Of a stretch of DNA of 64,000 nucleotides, positions 25,194 through 33,671 are shown one piece after another. The notes beneath the pieces are model-generated. The model ran no database searches and was not told the DNA's origin. It was given only the letters and a program-made list of their open reading frames with translations. Location of the stretch: NCBI RefSeq assembly GCF_900113015.1, contig NZ_FONV01000008.1:434001-498000 (forward strand). The letters run 5' to 3'. How positions within the stretch are numbered: the stretch's first letter is position 1; each line of letters begins with the position of its first letter. The stretch is from Actinoplanes philippinensis. Lineage in GTDB: Bacteria; Actinomycetota; Actinomycetes; Mycobacteriales; Micromonosporaceae. The position numbers and the translations under genes were made by a program.

Positions 25194-25285
25194 TGTGTAC
25201 GCAAACATCGACACCCCTGTCAAGAGTTCATGCTCGATGTTTGCAGCGCTGAAAGCCCAGGACGGCGAATTTTGTTAACGCTAAC
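25194..25285 (-). promoter_or_regulatory. Promoter and candidate operators of the arabinan-degradation operon
   Basis: On the minus strand TTGACA (25223-25218) is followed after 18 bases by TACACA (25199-25194). A perfect 10-base inverted repeat brackets the -35: GCAAACATCG (25201-25210) and CGATGTTTGC (25235-25244). Further upstream is GTTAACGCTAAC (25274-25285), a near-palindrome of LacI type. The arrangement suggests repression by a LacI- or GntR-family sugar regulator not encoded in the window. Confidence 0.55.
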
Positions 25286-25309
25286 CAGCGAGAACCGGGC
25301 CCCGGGAGA

Positions 25310-26818
25310 TCAGCCGCCGGCGACCGCGTCCAAGCCTTCCTCCTCGGCCAGTTCCTCGGCCACCGCCGACAGCGGGAACCCGCCCGCCCGCGCGCACACC
25401 ACCGCCAGCGCCAGCGGCAGGCCACCACAGCGGGCGATCACCGCGTCCCGCGCCCGTGGCTCGGCGTCGACCAGCGCCGCGCCCAGCCGAGCCCGCAGAT
25501 AGGCGGCCGCCTCGGCGGCGTCGAAGACGTCCAGCTCACACGTCGGCGCGCCCAGCTCGGCGAGCCGGTTGCGGCTGGTCACCACCACCGTGCAGCCGGG
25601 GGCGCCGGGCAACAGCGGCCGGACCTGCTCCGCGGTCTGCGCGTTGTCCAGCACGAGCAGCATCCGCCGGCCGTCCAGCAGCCCGCGGAACAGCGCCGAC
25701 CGCTCCGCCTCGCCCGGCGGGATCCGCCGGCCCGGCACCCCCAGCGCGACCAGGAATCCGGCCAGCACGTCAGCCGGCTCCGCGGCCGTCTCCTCCGGCC
25801 CGAAACCGCGCAGGTCGGCGTAGAGCTGCCCGTCCGGATGCCGGTCGGCGACCTGATGCGCCCACCGGACGGCCAGGGTGGTCTTGCCGATCCCGCCCGG
25901 CCCGGTGATCACGGTCAACGGCGCGCCGCGCCCGGTCAGGACGGCCAGCTCGGCCTCCCGTGCGGCGAACGTGGCGGCGGTCCGGGGAAGCTGCGCCGGC
26001 CGTACGGTGAACTCGTCCGGCGCGTGCTCCGCCCCGACGTCGAGCAGCCGCTCCCGTACCTCGCCACGTCGCAGCCGGATCGCCTGCTCCAGCTCGGCCA
26101 GCGCCGGCTCCGGGTCCAGCCCCAGCTCCTCGGCGAGCAGCGCACGATGCCGGTTCAGCACCGTCAGCGCCTCCGCGTCCCGGTCGGCGGCCCACAGTCC
26201 CAGCGCGTACAGCCACCAGGACAGCCCCCGCAGCGGATGCTCCGCGGCCAGCTCCCCGGCGGCCGCGATCGCCGCCTCGGCGCGACCCAGCTTGAGCAGG
26301 CAGGCGATCGATCGCTCCCGGCCGGCCAGCCGTGCCTCACGCAGCCGGGTGGCCTCCGCCTGCGCCCACGGCGCCGTCCCGAACCCGGCGTACGGCTCGC
26401 CGGCCCACCGGTCCAGGGCGGCGCGCAGGATCGCCAGCGCCTGCTCCGCGGTCAGCTCCCGGGCCTGTTCCTGGACACTGTGCACCGCGCGTTCCAGGCA
26501 CCACGCGTCGACGGCCTCCACGGGAAGGCTCAGCGAGTACCCCACCGGATCGCTGACCAGGACGGTGCCGGCGGCGCGCGGCGCGCGTCGCGGTTCCAGG
26601 AGCTTGCGCAACCGCGAGATGTACGCGTGCAGCGTGGCCAGGGCCGACGAGGGCGGACTGTCGCCCCAGAGCTCGTCGACGATCCGGTCCACCGGGACCG
26701 TCCGGCCGTTCGCGGCCACCAGCATCGCCAGCACGGCCCGCTGCCGGGGCCCGCCCAGCGCCACCGGCGCTCCGTCCACCAGCGCCCGCAACGGGCCCAG
26801 CACCCGGACCTCGATCAC
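25310..26818 (-). CDS. Truncated SARP/BTAD-NB-ARC regulator
   Basis: A 502-residue relative of the gene just upstream. Domains: OmpR-like DNA-binding domain 1-95 (VRVLGPLRALVDGAPVALGG), BTAD helices 98-245, and an NTPase with P-loop GPGGIGKTTLAVRWAHQ (near 305) and LLVLDNAQTAEQV. It stops soon after CGGLPLALAVVCARAGGFPL, in the ARC region, where the upstream paralogue continues for about 390 more residues. Thus the winged-helix and TPR sensor part is missing. The GTG start overlaps the upstream stop (GTGA), so both are co-translated. Probably a truncated tandem duplicate that could still bind DNA; loss of the sensor might make it constitutive or dominant-negative. Confidence 0.88.
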   Translation of the reverse strand: MIEVRVLGPLRALVDGAPVALGGPRQRAVLAMLVAANGRTVPVDRIVDELWGDSPPSSALATLHAYISRLRKLLEPRRAPRAAGTVLVSDPVGYSLSLPVEAVDAWCLERAVHSVQEQARELTAEQALAILRAALDRWAGEPYAGFGTAPWAQAEATRLREARLAGRERSIACLLKLGRAEAAIAAAGELAAEHPLRGLSWWLYALGLWAADRDAEALTVLNRHRALLAEELGLDPEPALAELEQAIRLRRGEVRERLLDVGAEHAPDEFTVRPAQLPRTAATFAAREAELAVLTGRGAPLTVITGPGGIGKTTLAVRWAHQVADRHPDGQLYADLRGFGPEETAAEPADVLAGFLVALGVPGRRIPPGEAERSALFRGLLDGRRMLLVLDNAQTAEQVRPLLPGAPGCTVVVTSRNRLAELGAPTCELDVFDAAEAAAYLRARLGAALVDAEPRARDAVIARCGGLPLALAVVCARAGGFPLSAVAEELAEEEGLDAVAGG

Positions 26819-29589
26819 GACCCGGACCCCGAGCCCAGCACCGCACGCAGCCGGGCCACGTCGTGGTACCGGGCCGTCGATGCCAGCTCCTGCGCCTGCT
26901 CACGCACCCGCTCGGCGGCCGCACCGTCCCCGGCGCCGGTGTGCACCAGGTAGAGCCCGATCAGCGGGTCCATCCGGTGCTCGGCCACGTCACCGTGCTC
27001 GTCGAGCACCCGCTGGAACGCCGCGACCGCCCCGCCCGGGTCGCCCGCGGCCCGCCGCAGATAGCCCAGGTTCAGCAGCGCCTCCGCGGCGTGCTGACTG
27101 TTGCCGCCGGCCACGTGCTCGTCCACGGCCTCGCCGATCAGCCCCGCGGCCCCGCTCGCGTCACCGTCCTCGTAGAACCGCCACCACGCGATCGTCAGCA
27201 TGGTCCGGGCCGTCCCGATGTGCGCCGTCGGGCCGTAGACCGGATCGTCCAGCGCGGCCCGATAATTCTCCAGAGCCTCCAGCGCGTACGGGTACGCCTC
27301 CCGTACGGCCTCCCGCTCCGGCGTCCCGATGTAGCCGGTGATCGACGTGACCAGCGCGATCAGCCCCTGCGCGATGCTGATCGGCAGACCGGCCTCCCGT
27401 GCCGACGCGATCACCCGCTCCAGCAACGGCCGGGCGGCGTCCCCCTCGTTGCGCCACAGGTGCCCCCGCGCCATCAGGAAGAGCAGGTACCGCTTCCACC
27501 ATCCCAGCCCGTCCCGCTCGGCGACCGCGGCGGCCCGCCGGCACAGCTCGATCGAGTCGTCCACGAAGAACCGGAAATCCTGCTGGTACGGGCAGAGCAC
27601 CCCGGCCAGTGGACCCAGATACCGATCGGGGGCGACCGCGGCCAGCGCCATCACGTTGTCGTAGGCGCCGGCCATCCACGCCAGCGCGGCCGCCGGATCG
27701 GCGAACTCCTCCGGGGCCACGTCCGCGGCCGGCTCACCGGCGATGTCCGGGATCGGGTAGGTCATGTACCGCTTGGCCGCGTTGTTCGCCGAATGCAGAT
27801 GGTGCTCGACCAGCCGGCGGATCACGTCGTCACGGGCGGCGGCGTCGTCCTCCTCGTCCGCGGCCCGCGCCGCGTATGTCCGGAGCAGATCGTGGAAGAC
27901 GAACCGGCCCGGCAGCCGTTCGTCGAGCAGGTGCGCGTCGGTGAGCCGGCGCAGCACCGCCCGGGTGGCCGGCCGGCTCGCCCCGCTCACACTGACCGCC
28001 GCCGCCAGCGTCACATCCGGCCCGGGATGCAGCGCCAACCGCCGGAACAGCTCCGCCGCCTCGCTCGGCAGCTGCCGGTACGACCAGGAGAACACCGACC
28101 ACAGGTCGGGCAGCGACCCGTGCTCCAGATCCTCGGCCACCGCCGCCATTGGGAACCCGCCGGCCCGCGCGCACACCACGGCCAGCGCCAGCGGCAGCCC
28201 GCCGCACCGCGCCACGATCACGTCGCGTGCCGCCGGGTCGGCGTCCACCACCGCCGCGCCGAGTCGTTCGCGCAGGTAGGAGCGGGAGTCGGCCGCGTCG
28301 AAGACGTCCAGCGGTACGATCCGGGCGCTGTCCGACACCACCAGCCCGCTCATCCGGTCCCGGCTGGTCACCACCACCGCGCAGCCGTCCGCGCCGGGCA
28401 GCAGCGGACGGACCTGCTCCGCGTCGTGCGCGTTGTCCAGCACCAGCAGCACCCGGCGCCCGGCCAGCACACTGCGCAGCAGCGCGGTCCGCTCCGCCTG
28501 ACCCGGCGGGATCCGCTGATCCGGCACGCCGAGCGCGGTCAGGAACCCGGCCAGCACCTCACCCGGCGCCGCCGGCACGCCTTCCGGGCCGAACCCGCGC
28601 AGGTCGGCGTAGAGCCGCCCGTCCGGATAGCGGGGCGCGACCTGATGCGCCCAGCGCACCGCCAGCGCCGTCTTGCCCACGCCGCCCGTCCCGGTGATCA
28701 CCAGCAGGCCGTCGGGATGCCGGCTCAGCTCGGCCAGCTTCGCCTCCCGGGCCGCGAAGCCGACCGGCGCCCGGGGCAACTGCGCGGGCAGCACCCGCTC
28801 GGCCGGCGCCGTGCCGAGCACCTCGTGCAGCATCGACTGCCGCTGCTCCAGGATCGCCCGCTCCAGCTCGCCGATCGACGGATCCGGTGACAGGCCGAGC
28901 TCGGCGGTGAGCAGCCGCCGGTGCCGGCGCAGCGCGTGCAGAGCCTCGGCGGACCGGTGCGCGGCCCACAGCGCCAGCGCGTACAGCCACCAGGCGCGGC
29001 TGCGCAACGGCTCCGCCTCGGCGAGCCCCTGAGCGGCCGGCACGGCGTCGCCTGCGTGGCCCAGCCGCAGCTTCGCCAGCACCTCACGCTCCCGCGCCAG
29101 CCGGTGCACACCGGTCAGCCGGGTGATCTCGGCCCGCGCCCACGGCTCCCCGGCGAACCGGGCGAACGGGGCGCCCCGCCAGCGCGCCAGCGCCTTCCGC
29201 AACAGCGTGGCCGCTTCCTCGGCGTCCTCCACCGCCTCCGGCGCACCGTCGACGTCCCGGACGAACCCCCAGGCGTCCACGGCGTCCTCGGGCAGCCGCA
29301 GAGCGTACCCATTGCCGTCGCTGACCAGCACCCGGGCCGGCGTCCGCGGCGCCCGATCCGGTTCCAGCGCGCGGCGCAACCGGGAGACGTACGCCTGCAG
29401 CGAGGCCAGCGGCTGCGGAGGCGGGTCGCCCGCCCACACCTGAGCCACGATCCGCTCCACCGGCACCACCCGGCCGCGCGCCGCCACCAGCATGGCCAGC
29501 ACCGCCTGCTGCCGGTGACCGCCGAGCGCGACGGGCCGCCCACCGACCAGCACCTCCATCGGGCCGAGCACCCGAATCTCGGTCTGCAT
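26815..29589 (-). CDS. Full-length SARP-type regulator with NB-ARC and TPR domains (AfsR-like)
   Basis: A 924-residue transcription factor. Order: OmpR-type DNA-binding domain 1-95 (IRVLGPMEVLVGGRPVALGG), BTAD 98-245, NB-ARC 285-560 with P-loop GTGGVGKTALAVRWAHQ (near 298) and LLVLDNAHDAEQV, a winged-helix part (WSYRQLPSEAAELFRRLAL) and TPR-like helices to the end. This is the AfsR/STAND architecture, where nucleotide-dependent oligomerisation controls DNA binding. ATG 29589 is preceded by GGAGGG nine bases upstream. First gene of a pair with the truncated paralogue. No biosynthetic cluster adjoins; the nearest downstream genes are the arabinan enzymes, a weak hint of target. Confidence 0.9.
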   Translation of the reverse strand: MQTEIRVLGPMEVLVGGRPVALGGHRQQAVLAMLVAARGRVVPVERIVAQVWAGDPPPQPLASLQAYVSRLRRALEPDRAPRTPARVLVSDGNGYALRLPEDAVDAWGFVRDVDGAPEAVEDAEEAATLLRKALARWRGAPFARFAGEPWARAEITRLTGVHRLAREREVLAKLRLGHAGDAVPAAQGLAEAEPLRSRAWWLYALALWAAHRSAEALHALRRHRRLLTAELGLSPDPSIGELERAILEQRQSMLHEVLGTAPAERVLPAQLPRAPVGFAAREAKLAELSRHPDGLLVITGTGGVGKTALAVRWAHQVAPRYPDGRLYADLRGFGPEGVPAAPGEVLAGFLTALGVPDQRIPPGQAERTALLRSVLAGRRVLLVLDNAHDAEQVRPLLPGADGCAVVVTSRDRMSGLVVSDSARIVPLDVFDAADSRSYLRERLGAAVVDADPAARDVIVARCGGLPLALAVVCARAGGFPMAAVAEDLEHGSLPDLWSVFSWSYRQLPSEAAELFRRLALHPGPDVTLAAAVSVSGASRPATRAVLRRLTDAHLLDERLPGRFVFHDLLRTYAARAADEEDDAAARDDVIRRLVEHHLHSANNAAKRYMTYPIPDIAGEPAADVAPEEFADPAAALAWMAGAYDNVMALAAVAPDRYLGPLAGVLCPYQQDFRFFVDDSIELCRRAAAVAERDGLGWWKRYLLFLMARGHLWRNEGDAARPLLERVIASAREAGLPISIAQGLIALVTSITGYIGTPEREAVREAYPYALEALENYRAALDDPVYGPTAHIGTARTMLTIAWWRFYEDGDASGAAGLIGEAVDEHVAGGNSQHAAEALLNLGYLRRAAGDPGGAVAAFQRVLDEHGDVAEHRMDPLIGLYLVHTGAGDGAAAERVREQAQELASTARYHDVARLRAVLGSGSGS

Positions 29590-29930
29590 CCGCCAAGCCC
29601 TCCGCTCGCGACCGCCGTCCCACGCCGCCCCACTGCCTCGCGCCGTCCCGCGCCGCGCTGCCGTGCGGGGGCGGCCGGTCCCGCAGCCGGACGGAACCTG
29701 ACGCAGAGTCACCGCGGGCCGGTTCGTCCCGAGATCTTAGGCGCACTGACGAGTCGTTCCCGTTTCCGAAGCGGACAGCGTCGGGAACGCGACAATCTTC
29801 CCCGTCTCGGGGTTTTTCCATCGTCAATCGCCTGTCGACGCTTCTGTCCGGCAATGGAGCACGGGGCTCGCCGTGCACCGGCCGGGCGGGTCCCGCACGA
29901 TCCGGCCGGGGAAGCGGGAGTCACAGAGCG
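29590..29930. other. Divergent intergenic region between SARP and EamA genes
   Basis: No gene is seen in these 341 bases. They should hold the promoters of both divergent genes. Two structures stand out: an 8-base inverted repeat CGTTCCCG/CGGGAACG at 29755-29762 and 29782-29789, and a small hairpin followed by five T residues at 29800-29817. Confidence 0.6.
29800..29817 (+). terminator. Short hairpin plus T run upstream of the EamA gene
   Basis: CCCCG (29800-29804), loop TCT, CGGGG (29808-29812) and TTTTT (29813-29817) form a classic intrinsic-terminator shape on the plus strand. It sits 114 bases before the EamA start, so it could end a short leader transcript or act as an attenuator. Confidence 0.4.
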
Positions 29931-30776
29931 TTGAGTGCGACATGGGTGCTGGCCGGTCTCGCGGCGGCGGCGTGGGGGTCCTCGGACTTCATCGCCGGGT
30001 TCTGCGCACGGCGGCTGCCGGTCCGCTCGCTGCTGATCGGCTCGAAACTGACCGGCATGCTGCTCGCCCTGCTCCATGTGGCCGGACGGGCCGAGCCACT
30101 GCCGGGCGGGGTACGTCTCCTGGCGCTCAGCGCCGTCGCCGGGACGATCGGGGTCCCTTCGATGGGGCTGCTCTACCGGGCCATGCGCGACGGATCCCTC
30201 ACCGTGGTCGCCCCGGTCGCGGCCGGCGCGGCTCTGGTCCCGGTCGGGTGGGGCCTGCTGCACGGCGAACGGCTCGGCGCCGGCGGCGTGATCGGCGCGA
30301 CCGCCGCCCTCACCGGGATCACCCTGGCCAGCTGGCCTGTCGACCACCCGGCGGGACCCCGGCGCCGGCCCGCGGTGTGGTGCGCGACCGGCGCCGCCGC
30401 CGGCTTCGGAACCTTCTTCGTGCTGCTGCACGAGGCCGCTCCCGACGATCCGTACACGGCCACCGCGTACGCCCTGATCTCCGGTGGTCTCGCCGGCCTC
30501 GCGCTGCTCGCCGTCACCGGCCGGCAGGCCCTGCGCCGTGTCCCACCCCGGTTGTCGATCTTCCCGGTCGTCGTCGGCGTGCTGGAGACGGCCGCTGACA
30601 GCGCGTTCGCCCTCTCCGCGGCCGGTGCGGCCATCGGCGCCGCAGCGATCGTCGCGTCCCTCTACCCGGCGGTGACCGTGCTGCTCAACCGGGTGGTCCT
30701 CGGGGAGAGACTGCCGGCCGTGCACCTGTGCGGGGTGGTGAGCGCACTGGCCGGAGTCGCGTGCCTGGCCGGCTGA
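29931..30776 (+). CDS. EamA/DMT-superfamily transporter
   Basis: Membrane transporter of 281 residues with ten predicted helices in two repeated halves, as in drug/metabolite transporters. The N-terminus WVLAGLAAAAWGSSDFIAGFCARR and the late ALFALSAAGAAIGAAAIVASLYPAVTVLLNR are typical EamA repeats. Start: TTG at 29931, ten bases after GGGAG; no ATG lies near. It exports or imports a small metabolite that cannot be guessed. Stand-alone gene, closed at its 3' side by a strong hairpin shared with the convergent SARP gene. Confidence 0.9.
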   Translation: MSATWVLAGLAAAAWGSSDFIAGFCARRLPVRSLLIGSKLTGMLLALLHVAGRAEPLPGGVRLLALSAVAGTIGVPSMGLLYRAMRDGSLTVVAPVAAGAALVPVGWGLLHGERLGAGGVIGATAALTGITLASWPVDHPAGPRRRPAVWCATGAAAGFGTFFVLLHEAAPDDPYTATAYALISGGLAGLALLAVTGRQALRRVPPRLSIFPVVVGVLETAADSAFALSAAGAAIGAAAIVASLYPAVTVLLNRVVLGERLPAVHLCGVVSALAGVACLAG

Positions 30777-30836
30777 GCGGGCGGCCGGGCACCGTGCCCA
30801 CCACCGGATTCGTGGGGAGTCCGGCGGGCACGAGAA

Positions 30837-30873
30837 GCGGGCGGCCGGGTTCGTGACGACCCCGGCCGCCCGC
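30837..30873. terminator. Bidirectional terminator between EamA and SARP genes
   Basis: Perfect 13-base arms GCGGGCGGCCGGG (30837-30849) and CCCGGCCGCCCGC (30861-30873) with an 11-base loop lie between two convergent genes (ends 30776 and 30898). No T run on either side. Confidence 0.6.
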
Positions 30874-30897
30874 CGCCACCCACGTTCAGCACACCGG

Positions 30898-31638
30898 TCA
30901 GCCGGCGCCCAGCAGGATTCGCTGGTGGAGGGCCTGCAGCTCGGGGGTGGGCTCCACGCCCAGCTCGTCGGCCAGGGTGCGGCGCACCTGGCGGTAGTGG
31001 GCCAGCGCGTCGGCCTGCCGCCCGCCCCGGTAGAGGGCGGTCATCAGCAGGGCGTGGCAGCGTTCGCGCAGGGGGTCCTCGGCGACCATGGCCCGCAGGT
31101 CGGCGATCGCCTCGGTGTGGCCGCCGGTCTCCACGGTCAGGGCCACCAGGTCGAGGGCCGCGCCGCGGCACAGTTCGGCGAGGCGGGCCCGCTGACCGTC
31201 CACGTAGCCGCCGGCCGCGCCGGACAGCGGGGTGCCCCGGTGCAGGTCGACGGCGGCCCGCAGGTGCGTGATGGCCTCCGGTTTGTCGTCGCGGCGCATC
31301 GCGTCGGCGGCACGGGCGGTGTGCTGCCGGAAGACCTCCACGTCCAGGGAGCCGGCGGGGGCGGTCAGCACGTAGCCGCCGCCGATCCAGTCGATGCGGA
31401 CGCCGGTGGCGACCGGGAGCAGGCGGCGCAGCCGGGAGAGGTACGTCCGGACGGTCGCGACCGCGGCGACCGGTGGGTCCTCCGGCCAGATCGCGTCGAT
31501 CAGCTCGTCCATGGTGGTCAGCAGGCCTTCGCGGAGCAGCAGCACGGCCAGGGTGGTGCGCTGCTGCGGCGACCCGAGCGACAACTCGGCCCCGTCCCGC
31601 CAGGCCCGGACCGGCCCCAGCAGGGAGAAGGCGATCAT
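30898..31638 (-). CDS. SARP-family regulator (OmpR DNA-binding plus BTAD)
   Basis: A 246-residue compact SARP. Residues 1-95 are the OmpR-like DNA-binding domain (FSLLGPVRAWRDGAELSLGSPQQR, VATVRTYLSRLRRLL), and 98-246 the BTAD helical domain (LDVEVFRQHTARAADAMRR to LGVEPTPELQALHQRILLG). No NB-ARC extension. The start ATG at 31638 overlaps the stop of the hemerythrin gene (ATGA), so the two are translationally coupled. A hemerythrin protein upstream suggests a link to oxygen, NO or iron sensing. The target genes are unknown. Confidence 0.92.
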   Translation of the reverse strand: MIAFSLLGPVRAWRDGAELSLGSPQQRTTLAVLLLREGLLTTMDELIDAIWPEDPPVAAVATVRTYLSRLRRLLPVATGVRIDWIGGGYVLTAPAGSLDVEVFRQHTARAADAMRRDDKPEAITHLRAAVDLHRGTPLSGAAGGYVDGQRARLAELCRGAALDLVALTVETGGHTEAIADLRAMVAEDPLRERCHALLMTALYRGGRQADALAHYRQVRRTLADELGVEPTPELQALHQRILLGAG

Positions 31639-32294
31639 CGCGTCCCGCCGCGCAGCGCGGCCATCTGGCGGCGGTACTGCCGCTGCCCGAACAGCTTCCA
31701 CAGCACCCGCCCGGGGGCCGGCACCTTGGCCAGGAAGAACGCCCGCTCCTCGTCGGTGGCCTCCTCCAGGATCGCCCCGAGCGCCAGGAACACCTTGTCC
31801 TTCGGCAGGTTCTCCAGGCCGGCCTTGCCGACCTTCTCCCACTCGTCGGGTTCGAGGTGTTCCTCGACCAGCGGCATGACCAGTTCCTCCTCGTCGTGGA
31901 GGTGTTCCAGCAGGACCCGCTGGTGGTCGGCGACACTGTCGGCCAGCAGGTCGCGCTCGGTCTCGCCGGCCGTCTCCTCCCACGCGCCGAGGCGGGCGGT
32001 GACCTCGGCGAGGGTGGCGTCGAGCGCGTGGTGCTGCATCTCCATCCGGTCGACGAGCTCCTGGTGGAGGGTGACCCGCTCGTGCAGCAGCGGCCAGATC
32101 AGGGCGTCCTCGGTGGCGTGGTGGTGGTGCAGCCCACCGATGTACTCGCGGGTCCACTGACCCAGCCGGCGCGCGCGGGCGACGTCCCCGGTCCCGGTGG
32201 TGCTGACGAAGCGCCGCAGCTGGGCGGCCTCGCGACGGAACACCCGGTGGATCATCACCATCTCGCGGGTGTACGGCCTGGTCGTGACGGGCAC
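31635..32294 (-). CDS. Hemerythrin-domain protein
   Basis: A 219-residue protein with a hemerythrin four-helix bundle. Candidate di-iron ligands are spread along the helices: MIHRVFRREAAQLRRF, GGLHHHHATEDALIWPLL, MQHHALDATLAEV and LLEHLHDEEELVMPLVEEHL. A C-terminal 60 residues (KVFLALGAILEEATDEERAFF, RVLWKLFG) is common in actinobacterial members. The start was taken as GTG 32294, with GAGGAG seven bases upstream; an upstream extension in the same frame lacks a ribosome site. Coupled to the SARP gene. Role: O2/NO/iron sensing or storage; not resolved by sequence. Confidence 0.9.
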   Translation of the reverse strand: MPVTTRPYTREMVMIHRVFRREAAQLRRFVSTTGTGDVARARRLGQWTREYIGGLHHHHATEDALIWPLLHERVTLHQELVDRMEMQHHALDATLAEVTARLGAWEETAGETERDLLADSVADHQRVLLEHLHDEEELVMPLVEEHLEPDEWEKVGKAGLENLPKDKVFLALGAILEEATDEERAFFLAKVPAPGRVLWKLFGQRQYRRQMAALRGGTR

Positions 32295-32442
32295 GGTATT
32301 ACTCCTCGGTGGATCGTCGCGGAGAACCCCGGCCGATCGCGGCCGCTGCCTCACGGGGGTGGAGGCAGCGGCCACGACCGGCCGGGGGTTCCTGTCGCGG
32401 ACAGTCTCACCGGAGCCACTTGACGGCCACTTGCAAAACTCG

Positions 32443-33609
32443 TCAGCGACGGGTCAAGCGCACCCGCAGCCCGGCCGGCGACACGGTGAACGCGACCCGC
32501 TCGCGGGGGCGGCTCGCCGGGTCCGGGGCGAGGTCGAAGTCCCGCACGATCAGGGCGACCACCAGCGTCGCCTCCAGCAGGGCCAGGCCGCGGCCGGGGC
32601 AGGACCGCGGACCGGCGCCGAACGGCAGGTGCCGTAGATCACCCTGGCGCGCGGCGGCCGGGTCGAGCCAGCGGTCCGGCCGGAACCGGCCCGGTTCGGG
32701 GAACCGGCGGGTGTCGCGGCGGGAGCCGTACGTCATCAGGGTCCAGATCGGGGTGCCCGGCCCGACGCGCAGCCGCGGGCCGTCGCCGCCGGGCAGCTCG
32801 GTCTCCTCGGCGGCCTCGACGACCGTCAGCGACGCGACCGGGTGCAGCCGCAGCGCCTCCCGCACCGCGCCATTGGTGTACGCGAGAGCCCGTACCGCCG
32901 AGGGGTCTGCCGGAGGACGGCCGCCGAGCGCGGCAGCCACCTCGGCCCGCAGCCGTCCCTGCGCCGCCGTGTCCGCCGCCAGGTGATGCAGCGTCCAGGC
33001 GATCGCCGACGCCGTGGTGTCCTCCCCGGCCAGCAACATGGTCAGCACGTTGCCGAACAGCTCCGCCGGGGTGAACGGCTCCTCACCGCCGGGTGTCGAC
33101 ACGAGCGATTCGAGAACCGTCCGCGGGGCCGCGCCGGACGTCATCCGCTCGCGGGCGGCCACGGTGCGTATGCGGATCAGCCGGTCCAATTCCCTCAGCA
33201 TCGTGGCGAGCCGCCGGTCGGCGGGCAGGCGCACCCACCGCCAGTACGGCACCGGCACGCTCATCCGCCGGTTGATCGCCGGCAGCAGCGTCGGCAGCAG
33301 CGTGGCGAGGCGGCCCCTCGGGTTCTCCAGCGAGTTGAGGTCGTGGCCGCAGGCCGGCGCGAACGTCACGTCCAGGGTGTAGCGCCGCAGGTCGGGCAGG
33401 ACCGCGACGCTGCCGCCGGGCGCCCACAACGAGGCCAGCCGGCCGGCCCCGGTGAGCAGGGCCGGGAAGTATCCGGCCAGGTGGGCCGGATGGAGACCCC
33501 GGTGCGGCCGGCCGTCGCGCATCAGATCGGGCAGGTTGCCGAGGGCGGGCAGCGGCGGCGGCCCGGGCAGGCCACGGACAGTCACGGTGGGGCTCGTCAC
33601 GGGGGGCAT
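32443..33609 (-). CDS. Cytochrome P450 with apparent internal N-terminal deletion
   Basis: Heme monooxygenase of 388 residues. The core is intact: I-helix AGEDTTAS (near 193), K-helix EALR (near 250), meander RFPEPGRFRPDRWLD, and heme ligand loop FGAGPRSCPGRGLALLEA (Cys near 335). The N-terminus starts normally (LPGPPPLPALGNLPDL) but passes after DGRPHRG directly into LHPAHLAGYFPALLTGAGRL, a segment that normally follows helix C. Roughly 80 residues covering the first beta sheet, helices B and C and the heme-contacting WxxxR motif seem absent, in frame. The protein may be inactive or an in-frame deletion derivative. No redox partner gene nearby. Confidence 0.85.
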   Translation of the reverse strand: MPPVTSPTVTVRGLPGPPPLPALGNLPDLMRDGRPHRGLHPAHLAGYFPALLTGAGRLASLWAPGGSVAVLPDLRRYTLDVTFAPACGHDLNSLENPRGRLATLLPTLLPAINRRMSVPVPYWRWVRLPADRRLATMLRELDRLIRIRTVAARERMTSGAAPRTVLESLVSTPGGEEPFTPAELFGNVLTMLLAGEDTTASAIAWTLHHLAADTAAQGRLRAEVAAALGGRPPADPSAVRALAYTNGAVREALRLHPVASLTVVEAAEETELPGGDGPRLRVGPGTPIWTLMTYGSRRDTRRFPEPGRFRPDRWLDPAAARQGDLRHLPFGAGPRSCPGRGLALLEATLVVALIVRDFDLAPDPASRPRERVAFTVSPAGLRVRLTRR

Positions 33610-33649
33610 CGTGCGGCTCGGGAATGGACGCCGGATAAACGTGACGGAG

Positions 33650-33671
33650 GTTCATGCCTCGTTCACCTTCG
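33650..33671 (+). promoter_or_regulatory. PHO box (PhoP-binding direct repeats)
   Basis: Two adjacent 11-base units, GTTCATGCCTC (33650-33660) and GTTCACCTTCG (33661-33671), fit the actinobacterial PHO-box repeat whose core is GTTCACC. A degenerate third unit ATCCACCCGGG follows. The box lies 97 bases before the phoX start, so phosphate-starvation control by PhoRP is likely. It may also affect the divergent P450 gene, 41 bases away. Confidence 0.7.
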
